Part shown: piece after piece, positions 54,919-63,993 of the stretch
Layout: the number at the start of each line of letters is the position of its first letter
Numbering within the stretch: position 1 is the first letter of the stretch
Program-made: the position numbers and the translations under genes
Notes under the pieces: generated by a model
Told to the model about the DNA's origin: nothing
Seen by the model: only the letters and a program-made list of their open reading frames with translations
The model's database searches: none
Assembly (NCBI RefSeq): GCF_023062595.1
Contig: NZ_JALLAN010000020.1
Span: forward strand, 20,915-84,914
From: Arthrobacter rhizosphaerae
GTDB lineage: Bacteria; Actinomycetota; Actinomycetes; Actinomycetales; Micrococcaceae
Length of the DNA stretch: 64,000 nucleotides
Reading direction: 5' to 3'

Positions 54919-55795
54919 TCCTATCCAACCCGATGCCCCTGACTCCCCTGCCGCTGCCGGGACGCGGCTCACCCTTGCGCCGGAACTCCTGGATGCCATC
55001 CGCAGGATTGCCTGCACCGACCACCTCCTGGTGGCTATGGACTTCGACGGCGTCATGGCGCCTTTGGTCGATCACGCCGATGCCGCGCGCGCCCTTCCCC
55101 GGTCCGCGGCCGCCTTCGCCGCACTGGCCGCCCTCCCCAGGACCAGTACCGCGCTGATCTCAGGCAGGGCCTTGGATAGTCTCCGGGCCGTGGCGTCTCC
55201 CCCAACCGAAACCCTTTTGGTCGGCAGCCACGGCGCAGAGGCATGGCTGGGCCCGAACTCCGCACAACTGACCCTCGATCCCGAGCAACGCGATCTCCTC
55301 GCCGATGTCCGAAGGATCATGGAAGAGATCGTCGACGTCGCTCCCGGCACACTGCTCGAAGACAAGCCGGCAGGTGTCGTCCTCCACACGAGGCTCGCCT
55401 CCGACGACGTGGCAGAGGACGCCGTCGCTGCCGCCCGGGCGGCACTTCAGGACCGGGAGGGTGTCTACCTGAAAAACGGCAAGCGGGTTCTTGAATCTTC
55501 AGTGGTTCATGCCTCCAAGGGAGAAGGCGTGGAATTCCTGCGGCGGTCCTCGGGCGCTACCGCCGTGGTCTTTGCCGGGGACGACGTTACGGACGAAGAT
55601 GCCCTGGGCCGGCTTGTCCCCGGGGACCTCGGCGTCAAAGTCGGCTTCGACTTTACCCAGGCCGAGTTCCGGGTGGAAGCCCCTACCCACGTAGGGGAGT
55701 TCCTTGAGGCACTCCTTAGGGAAAGGACCCGCTGCCTGGCCCTCGGCGCTGATCCTGAAAGTGCTGTACCGGGAGAACCGGAAAGCGCCGGGTAA
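54908..55795 (+). CDS. otsB: Trehalose-6-phosphate phosphatase
   Basis: A 295-residue HAD phosphatase completing trehalose synthesis. Motif I is VAMDFDGVMAPLVD (nucleophile Asp then acid Asp), motif II lies in TALISGRALDSL, and motif IV is AGDDVTDEDAL. It has VM where most relatives have TL after DFDG. The gene overlaps otsA. A hairpin at 55897-55934 probably ends the transcript. Confidence 0.94.
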
Positions 55796-55896
55796 GGGAT
55801 ATCACAAGTGACATTCGTAACATTTATGACCGAATTCACTTTTTCTGACATACTCTTCAAGGTGATGTGGCGCACATAACCGTGCGGCATCATTCG

Positions 55897-55934
55897 ATGC
55901 TCCCCGGCTTCCTTTACCGGAAAACGGGGAGCAT
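55897..55934. terminator. Hairpin downstream of otsB
   Basis: ATGCTCCCCG (55897-55906) pairs with CGGGGAGCAT (55925-55934), 10 bp, with an inner CCGG/CCGG possibility in the 18-base loop. There is no T-run, so it is either a weak otsAB terminator or part of the leader of the next gene. Confidence 0.55.
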
Positions 55935-56005
55935 ATAACTGAATTACATGAACCATTCACTACGGATCGTCCGGCACGTACCTGCCGGTGAAGGGATTGA
56001 TAACT

Positions 56006-57088
56006 GTGGCAACAGTTACTTTTGATAACGCTACGCGTCTGTACCCGGGCACAGAGAAGCCCGCTGTTGACAAGCTCAACATTGAAATCGCCGATGGCGA
56101 GTTCCTGGTCCTCGTTGGACCCTCCGGCTGTGGCAAGTCCACTTCCCTCCGCATGCTTGCGGGGCTGGAAGATGTAAATGCCGGCCGCATCCTCATCGGC
56201 GACCGCGATGTCACCGATGTTCCGCCGAAGGACCGCGACATCGCGATGGTGTTCCAGAACTACGCGTTGTACCCGCACATGACTGTTGCTGACAACATGG
56301 GCTTCGCACTGAAGATCGCCGGCGTTTCCAAGGAAGAGCGTGCCGAGCGCGTTCGCGAAGCCGCAAAGCTTCTTGACCTCGAGCCGTACCTGGACCGCAA
56401 GCCGAAGGCACTCTCCGGCGGTCAGCGCCAGCGTGTTGCCATGGGCCGCGCCATCGTGCGTAACCCGCAGGTGTTCCTTATGGATGAGCCGCTCTCAAAC
56501 CTGGACGCCAAGCTCCGTGTCCAGACCCGTACCCAGATCGCATCCCTGACCCGCCGTCTTGGCGTCACCACCGTGTACGTGACCCACGACCAGGTTGAGG
56601 CCATGACCATGGGCGACCGCGTTGCTGTTCTCAAGGACGGTCTGCTGATGCAGGTCGACACCCCGCGCAACCTCTATGACAAGCCGACGAACGTTTTCGT
56701 TGCAGGCTTCATCGGCTCGCCGGCCATGAACCTCCTCGAGCTCCCCGTCGTCGACGGCGGCGTTCAGTTCGGTGGAACGGTTTACCCCGTTCCCCGCAAC
56801 ATCCTGGAAGAGGCACACGGCAGCACCGTAACCCTGGGATCCCGTCCGGAAGACCTTGAGACTGCCCCCACCGGCGAAGGCCTCAAGGTTGAGGTGGACG
56901 TCGTCGAAGAGCTCGGCGCCGACGCCTACGTCTACGGACACACCACGCTTGACGGCAAGGACCACGACATCGTGGCACGCGTCGACGGCCGCCGCCCCCC
57001 GATGAAGGGCGAGGTCATCTACGTCCGTCCGCAGTCCGGTCACGTACACCTGTTCGACACCAAGACAGGCGAACGTCTGGGCGACTAG
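56006..57088 (+). CDS. Multi-sugar ABC transporter ATP-binding protein (MsmK/UgpC/MsiK type)
   Basis: A 360-residue ATPase with Walker A GPSGCGKST, Q-loop VFQNYALYPHMTV, signature LSGGQRQRVAMGRA and Walker B VFLMDEPLSNLDAKLR. The C-terminal TOBE-like regulatory domain (about 240-360) marks the CUT1 sugar group. It stands alone with no permease nearby, as in Streptomyces MsiK, which serves many sugar importers. GTG 56006-56008 follows AAGGGA; codons upstream from 55988 are not conserved. Its codon use (many GTT and GCA) suggests high expression. Confidence 0.92.
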   Translation: MATVTFDNATRLYPGTEKPAVDKLNIEIADGEFLVLVGPSGCGKSTSLRMLAGLEDVNAGRILIGDRDVTDVPPKDRDIAMVFQNYALYPHMTVADNMGFALKIAGVSKEERAERVREAAKLLDLEPYLDRKPKALSGGQRQRVAMGRAIVRNPQVFLMDEPLSNLDAKLRVQTRTQIASLTRRLGVTTVYVTHDQVEAMTMGDRVAVLKDGLLMQVDTPRNLYDKPTNVFVAGFIGSPAMNLLELPVVDGGVQFGGTVYPVPRNILEEAHGSTVTLGSRPEDLETAPTGEGLKVEVDVVEELGADAYVYGHTTLDGKDHDIVARVDGRRPPMKGEVIYVRPQSGHVHLFDTKTGERLGD

Positions 57089-57094
57089 TCCCCA

Positions 57095-57186
57095 CCGGCT
57101 CCCTAACCTCGCTCCGCTTCGGCCAGGAAACCCTGCCGGCGTGGGCCCACCCCCGGTTCCCTGACCCGCGGCTTCGGCCAGGAAAC
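57095..57186. repeat. Imperfect direct repeat downstream of the sugar ATPase gene
   Basis: Two copies of a motif (57095-57131 and 57153-57186) share CCGG, TCCCT, ACC and GCTTCGGCCAGGAAAC with a 3-base gap. A partial inverted copy, GTTCCTGGCCGG, follows at 57246-57257. They lie between the ATPase stop and the DUF4032 start, around the terminator. Confidence 0.7.
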
Positions 57187-57197
57187 AACAACGTGAA

Positions 57198-57232
57198 CGA
57201 CGGCGGCCCTCCTCACCGGAAGGCCGCCGTCG
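57198..57232 (+). terminator. Terminator of the sugar ATPase gene
   Basis: A perfect 11-bp stem, CGACGGCGGCC with its complement, and a 13-base loop. It lies 110 bases past the ATPase stop. Confidence 0.75.
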
Positions 57233-57297
57233 GGCGTTAACGCCTGTTCCTGGCCGGGATTTAGGTTCGCTGGCCCTCTCTACGGAAGAATTGCTTC

Positions 57298-58716
57298 ATG
57301 ACCGAGGAAAACAATGCCCAATGGCACGACGAACCGACCGACTACGGCCAGATCGGGAAGCTGCCTCGGTTCCAGGCTGCGAGTGCCAATGATGACAAAC
57401 ACGCAGGGGTCTCCAGTTCCCTGAGCATTACTGCGGCTGCAGCCGACCCTGAACTGCTGGACCTTCCGTGGCACATTGCGTTGGAGGAATGGCCCGCAGA
57501 GAGCCTGGCAGCACTCCCCCGCGGTATCTCCCGGCACATTGTGCGCTTCGCGCATCTGGGTCATTCGGTCATCGCCATCAAGGAGACCTCCGAGCACGTG
57601 GCCCGCCACGAATACCACATGCTTCGGAAGCTCGCCCGACTCGATGTCCCGTGTGTGGAGCCCGTTGCAGTCATCACGGGCCGCACCACCCCTGACGGCA
57701 GGCCCCTGAACCCCGTTCTGGTCACCCGGCACCTGAAGTTCTCCATGCCGTACAGGGCCCTGTTTTCCCAGATGCTCCGCAAAGACACCCTCACGCGCCT
57801 CATCGACGCCCAGGCACTGCTGATGGTGCGGCTTCACCTGATCGGCTTCTATTGGGGTGACGTTTCGTTGTCCAACACCCTGTTCCGCCGTGACGCCGGC
57901 GCCTTCGCTGCGTACCTCGTGGATGCTGAAACGGGGGAACTGTATCCGGACCTCTCCACGGGGCAGCGCGAGTACGACCTCGAAATCGCCCGAGTGAACA
58001 TCGCCGGTGAGCTCATGGACCTCCTCGATGGTGGCCTCATCGAGGACAAGGTGGATCCGGTGGCCACCAGCGAGCTCATTATGGACAGCTACCGCCGGCT
58101 GTGGGCGGAGCTTACGGAAAAGGAATCCTTCGAACTCGGCGAGCGGTGGCGCGTAGGCGCACGCATCCGGCGCCTGAATGAGCTCGGTTTTGATGTGGAG
58201 GAATATGCCATCAAGACCACCCAGAACGGTTCAACCATCCAGCTGCAGCCAAAGGTAGTGGATGCCGGCCACCATCAGCGTCGCCTGCTGCGGCTGACCG
58301 GCCTGGATGCCCAGGAAAACCAGGCCCGCCGGCTCCTCAACGACATGGACACCTTCCGGGCGGACAACAATCCCGGGATGGATGAGGAATACAGCGCCCA
58401 CCTCTGGGTTAGCCAAATCTTCGAACCGATCGTCCGCTCCATCCCCCGGGATCTCTCGGGGAAGCTGGAGCCGGCCGAAGCTGTCCATGAGGTCCTGGAG
58501 CACCGCTGGTACATGTCCGAAAAGCAGGAACGCCACATACCGTTGGCTGAAGCCGTCCAGTCCTATATCGACTCCATCCTGCGCCATCGCCGCGACGAGG
58601 CAGCCATCATGCTGAATCCAGATACGGAGATGCTGAAAATCCTGGAAGTGGAAACCGAAGAATCGCGGTACGGCGCCGATGAATCCATTGACGAATACCC
58701 CGACGTCGACGACTGA
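57298..58716 (+). CDS. DUF4032 protein with a kinase-like domain
   Basis: A 472-residue cytosolic protein. Its first 220 residues carry the set of residues expected of an active protein-kinase/aminoglycoside-kinase fold: Lys95 in VIAIKET, helix-C Glu105 in RHEYHMLRKL, catalytic loop HLIGFYWGDVSLSN with Asp188 and Asn193 (DxxxxN), and Asp209 in YLVDAETG in place of the DFG aspartate. The C-terminal half is helical with a YRRLW and HRWYMSEKQERH region. DUF4032 has no known function that I am sure of. It follows the sugar ATPase with a terminator between. Confidence 0.85.
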   Translation: MTEENNAQWHDEPTDYGQIGKLPRFQAASANDDKHAGVSSSLSITAAAADPELLDLPWHIALEEWPAESLAALPRGISRHIVRFAHLGHSVIAIKETSEHVARHEYHMLRKLARLDVPCVEPVAVITGRTTPDGRPLNPVLVTRHLKFSMPYRALFSQMLRKDTLTRLIDAQALLMVRLHLIGFYWGDVSLSNTLFRRDAGAFAAYLVDAETGELYPDLSTGQREYDLEIARVNIAGELMDLLDGGLIEDKVDPVATSELIMDSYRRLWAELTEKESFELGERWRVGARIRRLNELGFDVEEYAIKTTQNGSTIQLQPKVVDAGHHQRRLLRLTGLDAQENQARRLLNDMDTFRADNNPGMDEEYSAHLWVSQIFEPIVRSIPRDLSGKLEPAEAVHEVLEHRWYMSEKQERHIPLAEAVQSYIDSILRHRRDEAAIMLNPDTEMLKILEVETEESRYGADESIDEYPDVDD

Positions 58717-58775
58717 CTAAGAGGCATCAACCCCGCGGTCCGAGTTTTTAGCACTAGCGGGTTAATAGCCTTGGC

Positions 58776-60146
58776 TTAGATAGCCTTGCCGGGGTTGAGG
58801 ATTCCCAAGGGGTCAAAGAGTTCTTTGATGCTGTGCTGCAGCTTGCGCAGCGGTTCGGGCTGCTCGAGCCCGAGCCAGCGCAGTTTGTACTGCCCGATCC
58901 CATGCTCTCCGGTGATGGTTCCCCCCATGGCCAAGGCCACCGAGATGGATTTGTCCAAGGCCTCGTTCAGCCGCATCATGTCATCCTCGCCCACGGATGC
59001 ATCCGCCCGTTCAACCCAGAACGTCGGGTGAAGATTGCCGTCACCTGCGTGGGCCACCACCTTGAGCATCACTTTGAACTCAGCCGCCATCGACTCCAGG
59101 GCGGCCACGTAGTCCACCAGCCTCGAACGCGGAACGGCCACGTCTTCACCCACCCTGTATTCGTCGTCCACCTCCGCGCCTCGGCTGTGGCGCCTCAGGG
59201 CCACCAACCTCTCGGCTTCCTCGCTGAAGGCCGTGCTGACCAATGCCCCGCCAGCAGCCAGAACGTTCCGGATAATGTCGGCTTCCACGGCAGCACCGAA
59301 CCCGTCGGTCTGGATCAGGAGCAGGGACCCACCCCTGGCGCTCAGGTCCGAACCATGAATGCCATCGAGTTGGCGGAGGGTGGCCCCATCGAGTAATTCC
59401 ATGATGGCCGGCTGGACCCTCGCCTTACCGACTGCAAGGACTCCTGCGGCGGCGCTTTTGAAGTCGGGGTGAAATGACGCGATGGTATGAACTTCAGGGG
59501 GAAGGTACCGGAGCCGAACCGTGACGCCCACAACGATGCCCAAGGTGCCTTCCGAGCCGACAAACAGTCCGGTCAGATCGTAGCCCGCGACCCCTTTGAA
59601 CGTCTGATGGCCCGTGTGCAGGAGGGAACCATCTGCCAGGACAACGTCGAGGGCGAGCACTGAATCTCTGGTCACGCCGTACTTTGCGCACCTAAGGCCG
59701 CCGGCGTTTGTCGCAACGTTGCCGCCGATCGTGGAGACCCTGTAGCTTGCGGGGTCCGGTGCATACATCAGGCCGTGCTCTGCGGCGGCGTCGTTGAGCC
59801 GGGAGTTGATGACGCCCGGCTCCACCACAGCTGTTTCATCCTCCGGGTTCAGAGCCAGGATGCGGTCCATCCGTTCAAGGCTCAGCACAACACAGCCTTC
59901 GCTGGCGTGGGCACCGCCGGAAACCCCGGTGCCTGCCCCGCGTGCCACGATCGGCACGCCGTGGCTGGCACAGAGGCGGACCACGGTTTGGACATCCTCA
60001 ACGGATTCCGCCCAGACGACGGCCACGGGAAGGTGGTAATCCAGCACCGGAGCCTGATCCACCGCAAATGCTGCAAGGGACGAGTCGTCCGAGGCTACCT
60101 TTCGAGGCTCCAGCATGCTTCGGAGCCCTTCAACAATCGTGGACAC
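58776..60146 (-). CDS. FAD-linked oxidase of the GlcD/D-lactate dehydrogenase type
   Basis: A 456-residue flavoprotein of the VAO/PCMH fold oxidising a 2-hydroxy acid such as glycolate or D-lactate. The FAD-binding half has PIVARGAGTGVSGGA, TIGGNVATNAGGLRCAKYG and GTLGIVVGVT; the C-terminal half has VVAHAGDGNLHPTFW and GEHGIGQYK. No GlcE/GlcF genes are adjacent. GTG 60144-60146 follows GGAGG; codons upstream to 60347 run into the operator region. Substrate is not determined by sequence. Confidence 0.9.
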   Translation of the reverse strand: MSTIVEGLRSMLEPRKVASDDSSLAAFAVDQAPVLDYHLPVAVVWAESVEDVQTVVRLCASHGVPIVARGAGTGVSGGAHASEGCVVLSLERMDRILALNPEDETAVVEPGVINSRLNDAAAEHGLMYAPDPASYRVSTIGGNVATNAGGLRCAKYGVTRDSVLALDVVLADGSLLHTGHQTFKGVAGYDLTGLFVGSEGTLGIVVGVTVRLRYLPPEVHTIASFHPDFKSAAAGVLAVGKARVQPAIMELLDGATLRQLDGIHGSDLSARGGSLLLIQTDGFGAAVEADIIRNVLAAGGALVSTAFSEEAERLVALRRHSRGAEVDDEYRVGEDVAVPRSRLVDYVAALESMAAEFKVMLKVVAHAGDGNLHPTFWVERADASVGEDDMMRLNEALDKSISVALAMGGTITGEHGIGQYKLRWLGLEQPEPLRKLQHSIKELFDPLGILNPGKAI

Positions 60147-60257
60147 GCTGCCTCCGCTTCCTGTCTCAACCCCGGACTTCAGTCTAAACCGCCCCAAGAG
60201 CTCCAAAGCGGCAGGACGCGACACGTCAGACTGAGCTGCACTGGGTCCGCGAGCGTC

Positions 60258-60271
60258 TGCAAACGTTTCCA
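60258..60271. promoter_or_regulatory. LacI-type operator, copy 1, in the divergent region
   Basis: TGCAAACGTTTCCA fits the TGNAANCGNTNNCA pattern of LacI/GalR-family sites. It lies 112 bases ahead of the GlcD-type gene and 199 bases ahead of the glucosidase gene. The LacI gene at 62234 is the obvious candidate regulator. Confidence 0.6.
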
Positions 60272-60424
60272 CTGGTTGGTGGTAAAACCGGTCAAAAGGA
60301 ATGTTAATCGGCTTCCGGCTGAAGTGAGGCCCAGGCCATCGGCGCATCCGTTTTCACCGGCGTCAGGCGGAATAGTCAGCTTGCTTCACGTCTAAACTCC
60401 ATTCATTTGTGTGACGTCGACGAC

Positions 60425-60438
60425 TGGAAGCGTTTTCA
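60425..60438. promoter_or_regulatory. LacI-type operator, copy 2, upstream of the glucosidase
   Basis: TGGAAGCGTTTTCA again fits TGNAANCGNTNNCA, within CTGGAAGCGTTTTCAG, near-palindromic. It lies 31 bases before the GH13 start, in a repressing position, followed by a run of T and a GGAGG ribosome site. Confidence 0.65.
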
Positions 60439-60469
60439 GTTTTTTTTAGCGGAGGTCTACCATCGATGC

Positions 60470-62230
60470 ATGTCAGTCGACTCACTACTTCAGACGCCCG
60501 CTCCTCTCGCAGGACCTTTGACCCTGATTCATGGGAAAGACGAGGCTCCGGGGTGGTGGCGTTCGGCCGTCATCTACCAGGTGTATCCACGGTCGTTCCG
60601 GGACCTGAACGGTGACGGAATAGGTGACATCGCGGGTATCACCGCCGAGCTCCCGCAGCTCGCCGATCTCGACGTCGACGCCGTGTGGTTGTCGCCCTTT
60701 TACCGGTCCCCTCAGCGCGATGCCGGATATGACGTCAGCGATTACTGCGACGTAGATCCCCTCTTCGGGACGTTGACAGACTTCGACGTGATGATTGCAG
60801 AAGCCAACCGGCTGCATCTGCGTGTCATCGTGGACCTCGTCCCGAATCACTGTTCTGACCAGCATGTGGCCTTTCAGGCCGCACTTGCCGCCACTCCCGG
60901 CAGCCCGGAACGGGACATGTTCATCTTCCGAGACGGAAGCGGCGCTTCCGGCGAAGAGCCACCAAACAACTGGGCATCCCACTTTGGCGGACCCGCTTGG
61001 ACACGGATCATGGAGCCGGACGGCACTCCGGGTCAGTGGTACCTGCACCTCTTCGACTCCTCGCAGCCGGACTTCAACTGGGACAACCAGGGGGTCCATG
61101 AAGAATTCGAACGGGTCCTGCGCTTCTGGCTTGACCGTGGGGTCTCAGGCTTCCGTGTTGATGTCGCCCACGCGCTGGTCAAAGCACCTGGTCTTCCGGA
61201 TTGGGGAGGCAGGGCAGACGGCGGCAGCTCCGACGGCTACCCCGGCCACGAAGCCCCAATGTTCGGACAGCCTGCGTTGCATGCCATTTATCGTAAGTGG
61301 CGGCAGATTCTTGAGAGCTACGGTCCGGACAGGATCCTCTGTGCAGAGGCCAACGTGGATCCGCTGCCGCGTCTGGCTGACTGGGTCCGCCAGGACGAGA
61401 TGCACCAGGCCTTCAACTTCCCGTATCTTCACGCCGGGCTTGACGTCCACCGCCTTCGTGGAGTGATCACAGACTCGCTGCTCACCCTCGACGCCGTCGG
61501 CGCCCCCAGCACCTGGGTCCTCTCCAATCACGACGTCGTCCGTCATGCCAGCCGCTTTGGTTACAACGGCCCTGGACCCCGGGACGGAGACGGCATAGGG
61601 GTCTGGGATCACCAGCCCGACGAAGCTTTGGGCCGCCGCCGTGCAGCAGCGGCATCCATGTTTATGCTCGGCCTTCCTGGTGGTGCCTACCTTTACCAGG
61701 GTGAGGAACTCGGACTGCCCGACGGCATCGACATTCCTGATGGCCAGCGGCAGGATCCCACCTTTGCCCGGACTGGGGGCGCACGACTGGGCCGGGACGG
61801 CTGCCGCGTGCCCCTGCCCTGGAGTGCGGAGGAGCCACACAACGGCTTCGGCAATGGACAAGAGCCCTGGCTCCCCCAGCCCGAAAGCTTCAAACAACTC
61901 GCCCGTGATGCTCAGGCTGCATCTCCGACGTCGCACCTGAATCTGTACCGCCGGATGCTCTCGACCCGCCGGGAACTCCGGCTGGGCGCCGGTTCGCTGT
62001 CCTGGCTGGAGCGTTACTGCACAGGCTCATCCCTCGCCTATCTCAATGGCAGCACCCTGGTGGTGATGAACCTCAACCACGAGCCCCTGGATTTGCCGGC
62101 GGGAAGGGTGCTCCTGCGGAGCGGGTCTGCTACACCTGCGAGTGACCAACCCGTCGCCGACCTTGGACATCGGCTAGGCTCAAACGAAACTGTTTGGATG
62201 AAGATCAATTTCGAGGACGCGGAGAGCTAG
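60470..62230 (+). CDS. Alpha-glucosidase of glycoside hydrolase family 13
   Basis: A 586-residue GH13 enzyme, by motif closest to oligo-1,6-glucosidase/alpha-glucosidase. The four conserved regions are DLVPNHCSDQH, GFRVDVAHAL (nucleophile Asp), ILCAEANVDP (acid Glu) and LSNHDVVRHASRFG (NHD). The start segment WWRSAVIYQVYPRSF is typical. There is no signal peptide, so it acts on imported sugars inside the cell, such as maltose, isomaltose or trehalose-derived oligomers. ATG 60470 lies 14 bases after GGAGG, a rather long spacing. The LacI gene begins 3 bases after its stop. Confidence 0.93.
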   Translation: MSVDSLLQTPAPLAGPLTLIHGKDEAPGWWRSAVIYQVYPRSFRDLNGDGIGDIAGITAELPQLADLDVDAVWLSPFYRSPQRDAGYDVSDYCDVDPLFGTLTDFDVMIAEANRLHLRVIVDLVPNHCSDQHVAFQAALAATPGSPERDMFIFRDGSGASGEEPPNNWASHFGGPAWTRIMEPDGTPGQWYLHLFDSSQPDFNWDNQGVHEEFERVLRFWLDRGVSGFRVDVAHALVKAPGLPDWGGRADGGSSDGYPGHEAPMFGQPALHAIYRKWRQILESYGPDRILCAEANVDPLPRLADWVRQDEMHQAFNFPYLHAGLDVHRLRGVITDSLLTLDAVGAPSTWVLSNHDVVRHASRFGYNGPGPRDGDGIGVWDHQPDEALGRRRAAAASMFMLGLPGGAYLYQGEELGLPDGIDIPDGQRQDPTFARTGGARLGRDGCRVPLPWSAEEPHNGFGNGQEPWLPQPESFKQLARDAQAASPTSHLNLYRRMLSTRRELRLGAGSLSWLERYCTGSSLAYLNGSTLVVMNLNHEPLDLPAGRVLLRSGSATPASDQPVADLGHRLGSNETVWMKINFEDAES

Positions 62231-62233
62231 AGT

Positions 62234-63268
62234 ATGGCCGGCATTAAGGACGTTGCGGAACGGGCCGGCCTCTCCATCGCCACTGTTTCCCGCGCCCTGA
62301 GCGGGAAGGGACCAGTCTCCTCCCGCAGCCGGGAACGAGCCCGGGCTGCAGCCGCCGAGCTGGGTTTCGTGCCCTCCTACCATGCATCCAGCCTCGCTTC
62401 CGGACGGAACCACAATATTGGCGTGGTGGTTCCGTCCGTTCACCGCTGGTACTTCTCCTCGGTGATAGAAGGCATTTCAGCGACCCTGATCGACGCCGGT
62501 TATGACCTCACGCTGTACAACGTGAGCGAGGGGCCTAAGCATCGCCAGAGCGTCCTGAACGACTTCCTCCTCAGAAAGCGTGTGGACGGCGTCATAGCGG
62601 TAGCTCTCAAGCTCAGCGAAGCCGAGATCCGCAAGTTGCTTGCCGTCCACAGGCCGATCGTTGGCATCGGCGGCACACTCCCCGGGGCTGCCAGTATCAG
62701 GATCAATGATTTTGACCTTGCAGTGGACGCCACCAACCACCTGATTCGCTTGGGCCATCAGCGCATCGCCCATCTGACCGGCGGATCAGTTTATGAGCAG
62801 GATTTTGAGCTGCCCGGTACCAGGCAGCGCGGCTTTGAGAGGGCAATGCAGGACGCTGGCCTCGCTGTTCGCCCTGACTGGAACATCCCGGCCGATTTCA
62901 CCATCCAAGGTGCCTATGCCAGCGCCCGTACACTCCTGGGAGGTGCGGCCGGGCGCCCTACGGCTATTTTCGCCGCTTCCGATGAGATGGCTATCGGGGC
63001 AATTCTCGCGGCTCGGGATTTCGGTCTTCGTGTCCCCTATGATCTTTCCGTCATCGGCTTCGACGGCCATGAACTCGGGGAGGTTTTCGGTCTGACCACC
63101 ATCGACCAGGGCGCACGCGATCAGGGCTCGCTTGCCGTCCGCATGCTGTTGTCAGGGCTGGAGGGCGATGCCGGCTCTGTCGCAACCGAGGCAGAATACC
63201 CGGCAAAGTTCCTGATCCGGTCCAGCACCGCAGTTCCTCCGGACGATTCTCCCGGCTACCGCCACTAA
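62234..63268 (+). CDS. LacI-family transcriptional repressor
   Basis: A 344-residue sugar-responsive repressor. The N-terminal HTH is IKDVAERAGLSIATVSRALSG, read in two parts, followed by hinge residues YHASSLASG. The periplasmic-binding-like core has IGVVVPSVHRWYFSSV and ends with IGFDGHELGEVFGLTTIDQ, typical of the family. It is translated with the glucosidase and two LacI-type operators lie upstream, so self-contained control of the glucosidase is likely. Confidence 0.93.
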   Translation: MAGIKDVAERAGLSIATVSRALSGKGPVSSRSRERARAAAAELGFVPSYHASSLASGRNHNIGVVVPSVHRWYFSSVIEGISATLIDAGYDLTLYNVSEGPKHRQSVLNDFLLRKRVDGVIAVALKLSEAEIRKLLAVHRPIVGIGGTLPGAASIRINDFDLAVDATNHLIRLGHQRIAHLTGGSVYEQDFELPGTRQRGFERAMQDAGLAVRPDWNIPADFTIQGAYASARTLLGGAAGRPTAIFAASDEMAIGAILAARDFGLRVPYDLSVIGFDGHELGEVFGLTTIDQGARDQGSLAVRMLLSGLEGDAGSVATEAEYPAKFLIRSSTAVPPDDSPGYRH

Positions 63269-63286
63269 TCCGGTCTTTGCAGCGCC

Positions 63287-63778
63287 CTAGTCCGCCGTTC
63301 CACCCATGAACCGGGTAAATCGGCCCAGGACCTGGGGCCAGGCTTCTACCCACTTGCTGCGGGCCGCCAGAGGATCGTCTGAACCTTCCCAGCCGCTATG
63401 CACGAGCTTCACCTCCGTACCGCCCTCAACGGACTTGAACGCGGCCCGAAGCTCCGTAGACCAAACCGCGGTGCTGCCAGGGTGCCAGCTGGCATGGAAG
63501 GATAGCGGTGGCTGCCAATCGTCAATCGAACCCCAGACCGAGGTGCGGCCATCATCAGCCGTTTCGAGTATGAGGTTCTCCTCGAACTCCACATAGGATC
63601 CAACGCCAAAGACGCTGATGGTCTCCATCGGCCACCAGAGGTGGGTGTGCTCCGTGAATCCAATGAACGCCTGGGAAACGGGCCCAGGCACCACCACGGT
63701 GTTCACCACGGGGTCGAGCGCTTCTAAGTCCGGCGGCAGATCATCATCCAGTGGCGCATGGCTGAAGAGGTTGTTCAT
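63287..63778 (-). CDS. SRPBCC domain protein
   Basis: A 163-residue START-like protein. LDPVVNTVVVPGPVSQAFIGF near the start, HTHLWWPMETISVFG, then FKSVEGGTEVKLVHSGWE mark the AHSA1-type group. Its partner is unknown and no regulator gene is adjacent, unlike the 44682 copy. ATG 63776-63778 is conserved-looking; a longer frame extends into the rRNA terminator and is not credible. Confidence 0.85.
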   Translation of the reverse strand: MNNLFSHAPLDDDLPPDLEALDPVVNTVVVPGPVSQAFIGFTEHTHLWWPMETISVFGVGSYVEFEENLILETADDGRTSVWGSIDDWQPPLSFHASWHPGSTAVWSTELRAAFKSVEGGTEVKLVHSGWEGSDDPLAARSKWVEAWPQVLGRFTRFMGGTAD

Positions 63779-63832
63779 GGACACCAACTGTACCGGCCTT
63801 CGAAGAAACGATTCAGCCGGCGTTAAAAGACT

Positions 63833-63861
63833 CAGGCCCCGACATTCCTTGTCGGGGCCTG
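63833..63861 (-). terminator. Terminator of the rRNA operon
   Basis: A perfect 11-bp stem, CAGGCCCCGAC with its complement, around the loop ATTCCTT. It lies just past the 5S gene on the minus strand and 54 bases before the SRPBCC start. Confidence 0.88.
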
Positions 63862-63874
63862 AATCGTAAATAGT

Positions 63875-63993
63875 GTCCGGCGGTGACCTACTCTCCCACA
63901 CCCTCCCGGGTGCAGTACCATCGGCGCTGTGGGTCTTAGCTTCCGGGTTCGGAATGGGACCGGGCGTTTCCCCCACGCTATGACCGCCGTAAC
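63875..63993 (-). rRNA. rrf: 5S ribosomal RNA
   Basis: On the minus strand the sequence begins GTTACGGCGGTCATAGCG, contains CCCGGTCCCATTCCGAAC and GGAAGCTAAG, and ends AGTAGGTCACCGCCGGAC; GGCGG near the 5' end pairs with CCGCC at the 3' end. This is a full-length 5S RNA of about 119 bases. The 23S gene must lie beyond the right edge. Confidence 0.95.
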
